This document shows, in pieces, positions 44,578-47,427 of a DNA stretch of 47,427 nt. How positions within the stretch are numbered: position 1 is the stretch's first letter; every line of letters starts with the position of its first letter. The stretch is from Thermosediminibacterales bacterium (GTDB lineage: Bacteria > Bacillota > Thermosediminibacteria > Koleobacterales > JARRCM01). The stretch lies in NCBI GenBank assembly GCA_029982205.1, contig JARRCM010000006.1:73438-120864 (forward strand). Reading direction: 5' to 3'. The notes beneath the pieces were generated by a model. The model was not told the DNA's origin, ran no database searches, and saw only the letters and a program-made list of their open reading frames with translations. The position numbers were made by a program, and so were the translations under genes.

Positions 44578-45576
44578 CTAATAATCTATATTTACAATCT
44601 TTCGTATTAATATAATTCCTAAGAGTTCCATTACCAAAGCTCCTGAAAGAAGCATCCAACCAATAGGATGTGTTATTAAAAGAGAAATGTAATCTGGTTT
44701 TATTAAATATATTATCAATCCTAAACCTATCGGCAGCAGGGAAATGATTATTCCTGAAATACGCCCTTGTGCAGTTAGAGTTCTTATTTCGCCCATGATT
44801 TTAATGCGGTTTCTAATGGTTTCATTGATATTATCCAAAATTTCCGATAGGTTGCCTCCTGTTTGCCTTTGAATGTGTATAGCCGTTACCACCAGGTCAA
44901 GGTCTGGGCTGTTAACCCTTTTCAGCATGTTGTTTAAAGCGTCTTCCATTGATATGTTTAACCGGCACTCTTTTAATACCTGATTGAATTCTCTAGAGAT
45001 GGGAGGCGGCAGTTCTTTTGATACTACATCAAACGCCTGAAGGAGAGAAAACCCTGACTTTAAAGCATTGGATATTAAATTCAAGGCATCGGGAAGCTGA
45101 TTGTTAAACTCCTTCAACTGAGCCTTCTGCTTCAAATTTAAGTAAAAACATGGAAACCAGATGCCAAACATCAGTAAAATGCCTCTGACGATCAGGTTTT
45201 GTGTTATTAAGATTCCAATAAAAAACAAACAAGCAATAAACAGCACCACAATGAACATAAATTCAGATGGTTGTAAAGGAATATCAGCTTTTTTCAACTC
45301 CAAAACCAGTTTAGCTCTGAACTTCCTTTCTGCAAGGGCTTTATCGAAAAACTCGAGAATCTTTTCCCTTAAACTTAAATATTTCTTTTTTGATTCTTGA
45401 TCTGCAACACCTTCAAAATCAACATCAATAAAGTTTTTCTGCCGGGTCGGCCTGTTTTTAACAATTTTTCTTAACCTGTCCTTGATTTTCTTTTTATTAA
45501 ACATCACAATAATATTTACATATAAATAGATAATAATCGTACCGATAAAAACCAATGATAACACAAACAGTTTCAT
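44578..45576 (-). CDS. tadB: TadB-type inner-membrane platform protein
   Basis: From the ATG at 45576 (GGGGTG upstream, just past the cpaF stop) it has 332 residues: an N-terminal membrane helix (LFVLSLVFIGTIIIYLYV), two central helices (about 95-140), the T2SSF domain with LPDALNLISNALKSGFSLLQAFDVVSKELP and VTAIHIQRQTGGNLSEILDNI, and C-terminal helices. It is the partner of TadC. A longer frame to 45639 lies inside cpaF and is not needed. Confidence 0.88.
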   Translation of the reverse strand: MKLFVLSLVFIGTIIIYLYVNIIVMFNKKKIKDRLRKIVKNRPTRQKNFIDVDFEGVADQESKKKYLSLREKILEFFDKALAERKFRAKLVLELKKADIPLQPSEFMFIVVLFIACLFFIGILITQNLIVRGILLMFGIWFPCFYLNLKQKAQLKEFNNQLPDALNLISNALKSGFSLLQAFDVVSKELPPPISREFNQVLKECRLNISMEDALNNMLKRVNSPDLDLVVTAIHIQRQTGGNLSEILDNINETIRNRIKIMGEIRTLTAQGRISGIIISLLPIGLGLIIYLIKPDYISLLITHPIGWMLLSGALVMELLGIILIRKIVNIDY

Positions 45577-45583
45577 TGTCTTT

Positions 45584-46924
45584 TCACCCCATAAAAATAT
45601 CAACAGGCAGTTCAATGCCCGAATGTTTGATATGCTCATAGCATATCGGTCTTATTCCTGTGCTTCTGAACTCGCCTTTAATCTTGCCGTCAATGGACGT
45701 GCCCTGCTGATAAAACTTGAATATATCCTGTAAAACTATCACTTCTCCTTCCATCCCCTGAACTTCAGTAATATGGGTTATCTTCCGGCTGCCATCTCTC
45801 AACCGCGATTGATGAATGATAATGTCAATAGCTGATGCTATCTGCTGCCTGATGGCCTTTATAGGAAGATCCATTCCCGCCATCATTACCATCGTTTCCA
45901 AACGGGATATAAGGTCACGGGGGTTGTTAGCATGAGCCGTCGTCAAACACCCGTCATGCCCTGTATTCATGGCCTGCAACATATCCAGTGCTTCACTGCC
46001 TCTAACTTCTCCCACTACGATTCTGTCAGGCCTCATTCTCAGCGAATTTTTTACAAGCTGGCGTATAGTAATCTCACCTTTGCCCTCTATATTTGCCGGC
46101 CGGGTTTCAAGAGAAACCACATGGTCCTGCATCAGCTGAAGTTCAGCAGCGTCTTCAATAGTTACTATCCTTTCATCATGAGGAATAAAGGAACTCAAGA
46201 TATTCAAGGTTGTTGTCTTACCGCTTCCGGTACCTCCTGAAACTATTATGTTTAATCTCGATTTTACACAAGCTTCAATGAATCTGGCCATGTCATCAGT
46301 TAAAGTTCCTAGGTTTATAATATCATCGATTTGGAGGGGAACCTTTGAAAATTTTCTTATGGTTACACAGGGCCCTTTAATTGCAAGAGGGGGAATTATG
46401 GCGTTTACCCTTGAACCATCAGGCAGCCTGGCATCAACCATAGGACAGCTTTCATCGATCCTCCGTCCTAAAGGAGTTACTATTTTTTCTATAAGGTGAT
46501 ATACTTCTTCGGCATTTCTAAACCGTATCTCGGTAAGTCTGAGTTTCCCTTTTGATTCTACGTAAACCTGATCTTCTGAGTTGATCATAATTTCGCTGAT
46601 ATCGGGATCATCTAAAAGCTTTTGTATAGGGCCAAATCCAATAATTTCAGAATATAAATCCTCAGCAATTTTTTCCCTTTCCAGCGGGGAAATGCCTTCT
46701 TCATCCCTTAATAATTCTTCAATTTTATCTTTAATTTTCTTTTTTTCGTCTTTTGTAAGGGTATCACTTTTCAAGAAAAGTTTTGCATCTATTTCGTTGA
46801 TAAGCCTCTGCTGTATTTTGTTTTTTAAATCACGGTTGGCGTCTTCAATTATAGGTTTGTTTAAACCTTCATTGCTTTTTGCAGTTTCCTTTTTAGCCCT
46901 AAGCCTTTGATAAAGAGTTGCCAT
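45584..46924 (-). CDS. cpaF: CpaF/TadA secretion ATPase
   Basis: The hexameric ATPase powering Flp/Tad pilus assembly. The 446-residue protein has a helical N-terminal part with charged coiled coil (about 30-85), IIGFGPIQKLLDDPDISEIMIN, and RIDESCPMVDARLPDGSRVNAIIPP. It then has Walker A SGGTGSGKTTTLN (about 229-241), the Asp box EDAAELQL, Walker B RPDRIVVGEVRGSEALDML, and the His box TGHDGCLTTAHAN. It lies 14 bases after the cpaE-like gene and 7 bases before tadB in one operon. Confidence 0.95.
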   Translation of the reverse strand: MATLYQRLRAKKETAKSNEGLNKPIIEDANRDLKNKIQQRLINEIDAKLFLKSDTLTKDEKKKIKDKIEELLRDEEGISPLEREKIAEDLYSEIIGFGPIQKLLDDPDISEIMINSEDQVYVESKGKLRLTEIRFRNAEEVYHLIEKIVTPLGRRIDESCPMVDARLPDGSRVNAIIPPLAIKGPCVTIRKFSKVPLQIDDIINLGTLTDDMARFIEACVKSRLNIIVSGGTGSGKTTTLNILSSFIPHDERIVTIEDAAELQLMQDHVVSLETRPANIEGKGEITIRQLVKNSLRMRPDRIVVGEVRGSEALDMLQAMNTGHDGCLTTAHANNPRDLISRLETMVMMAGMDLPIKAIRQQIASAIDIIIHQSRLRDGSRKITHITEVQGMEGEVIVLQDIFKFYQQGTSIDGKIKGEFRSTGIRPICYEHIKHSGIELPVDIFMG

Positions 46925-46938
46925 TTACACCCCTCCAA

Positions 46939-47427
46939 CTAAGAATTTGCCTTTTGTTTCTCAAACAATCTTTGAAAAAAACCGATTTTTCTGTGCTGCG
47001 GTTTTCTGATTTCTTTTATCGAATCACCGAAACTTGCAGCAATTGATTTTGACAGACGATCTATGCTCTGAGAGATAGGCTTCTGGGGAACACTACATAC
47101 AAAAGGTTCACCTAAATTTGCAGCTTTAACAACTACTTTTCCGTCGCTCGGTATTTTATAGCTTATCTGATAGTCAAGACTTTCGCTAATTTGCGTTTCG
47201 GTAAGGCCTATCGCTCCATCAGAGCGGTTTAAAACTAACTGTATTTTTTCTTTATCATAATCCAGTTTATTAAGCAAAATATCCAGGCATTTCCCTGTGT
47301 TTTGAAGAGTCGGAATATCAGGAGTTGTAACCAAGAGTATTTTATCCGACCGGTCCAGAGCGGTAAGATTTGTTTCTCGAAAATTTGAAGCGGTATCAAT
47401 GATTATATAATCATAATTCTTTTCCAA
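46939..47427 (-). CDS. cpaE: CpaE/TadZ-like MinD-family ATPase, 5' end outside the window
   Basis: The visible 162 residues are the C-terminal part of a MinD-fold ATPase: YDYIIIDTASNFRETNLTALDRSDKILLVTTPDIPTLQNT (Walker B and switch regions), then LNRSDGAIGLTETQISESL and YKIPSDGKVVVKAANLGEPFV. The Walker A and N-terminal receiver-like domain lie beyond the right edge; the methionine-like first codon at the edge is not the true start. CpaE/TadZ localises the Tad machine. The basic C-terminal tail (KPQHRKIGFFQRLFEKQK) may bind membrane. Confidence 0.85.
   Translation of the reverse strand: MEKNYDYIIIDTASNFRETNLTALDRSDKILLVTTPDIPTLQNTGKCLDILLNKLDYDKEKIQLVLNRSDGAIGLTETQISESLDYQISYKIPSDGKVVVKAANLGEPFVCSVPQKPISQSIDRLSKSIAASFGDSIKEIRKPQHRKIGFFQRLFEKQKANS

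Overview
The window reads as chromosomal DNA from an AT-rich, anaerobic, probably spore-forming member of the Firmicutes (Clostridia; a thermophilic lineage is plausible but not proven). The grounds are a tepA-ylzJ pair, strong AGGAGG ribosome sites with many GTG/TTG starts, a tungsten-type aldehyde:ferredoxin oxidoreductase, a HydG-family radical SAM enzyme, paired MinD-ferredoxin ATPases with NifX-like proteins, and a type I-B (Cst1/Cst2) CRISPR-Cas locus. I assign no species.

Layout. 1-2.5 kb: leftward ylzJ, tepA and an amidohydrolase. 2.78-11.51 kb: one CRISPR array of about 135 repeats (manual count). Its leader lies on the right, beside cas2, so it is transcribed leftward. 11.6-20.3 kb: a complete leftward operon cas6-cas8(cst1)-cas7(cst2)-cas5-cas3-cas4-cas1-cas2. 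Upstream on the same strand, with little spacing, lie a HIRAN-domain protein, a WYL regulator and FlhB-like and FliK-like proteins (20.4-23.3 kb). 23.4-31.9 kb: a cysteine desulfurase (leftward) and a DUF3343 gene (rightward) at the outer edges of a 6.8-kb metabolic island. The island carries an iron-dependent alcohol dehydrogenase, a permease, an aldehyde oxidoreductase and a PAS/sigma-54 activator, and has a candidate -24/-12 promoter before the dehydrogenase. A conserved 73-bp divergent promoter/operator occurs at both borders of the island in the same orientation.

31.9-41.1 kb: serC, a metallo-beta-lactamase-fold hydrolase, a DUF421/DUF4363 pair, and a leftward Fe-S/NifX/MinD operon. The first gene of that operon (DUF5320) is frameshifted by an exact 70-bp tandem duplication. 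A PsiE-like membrane protein and an FMN glutamate-synthase-family protein follow. 41.2-43.2 kb: a rightward transcription unit with a long, apparently structured 5' leader that hides the ribosome site. It encodes a HydG-family enzyme lacking one expected C-terminal cysteine, and a small unrecognised protein. 43.2-47.4 kb: a leftward Tad/Flp-type secretion cluster (cpaE-cpaF-tadB-tadC) followed by DUF192, cut by the right edge.

Most noteworthy are the duplicated regulatory element around the AOR/ADH island, the divergent HydG with its leader, the 70-bp duplication, the apparent AUA start of cas2, the irregular patch of the CRISPR array containing a tRNA-like spacer, and the WYL-HIRAN pair joined to the cas operon. 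No database search was possible. Family names rest on motif recognition, and coordinates and counts are manual.
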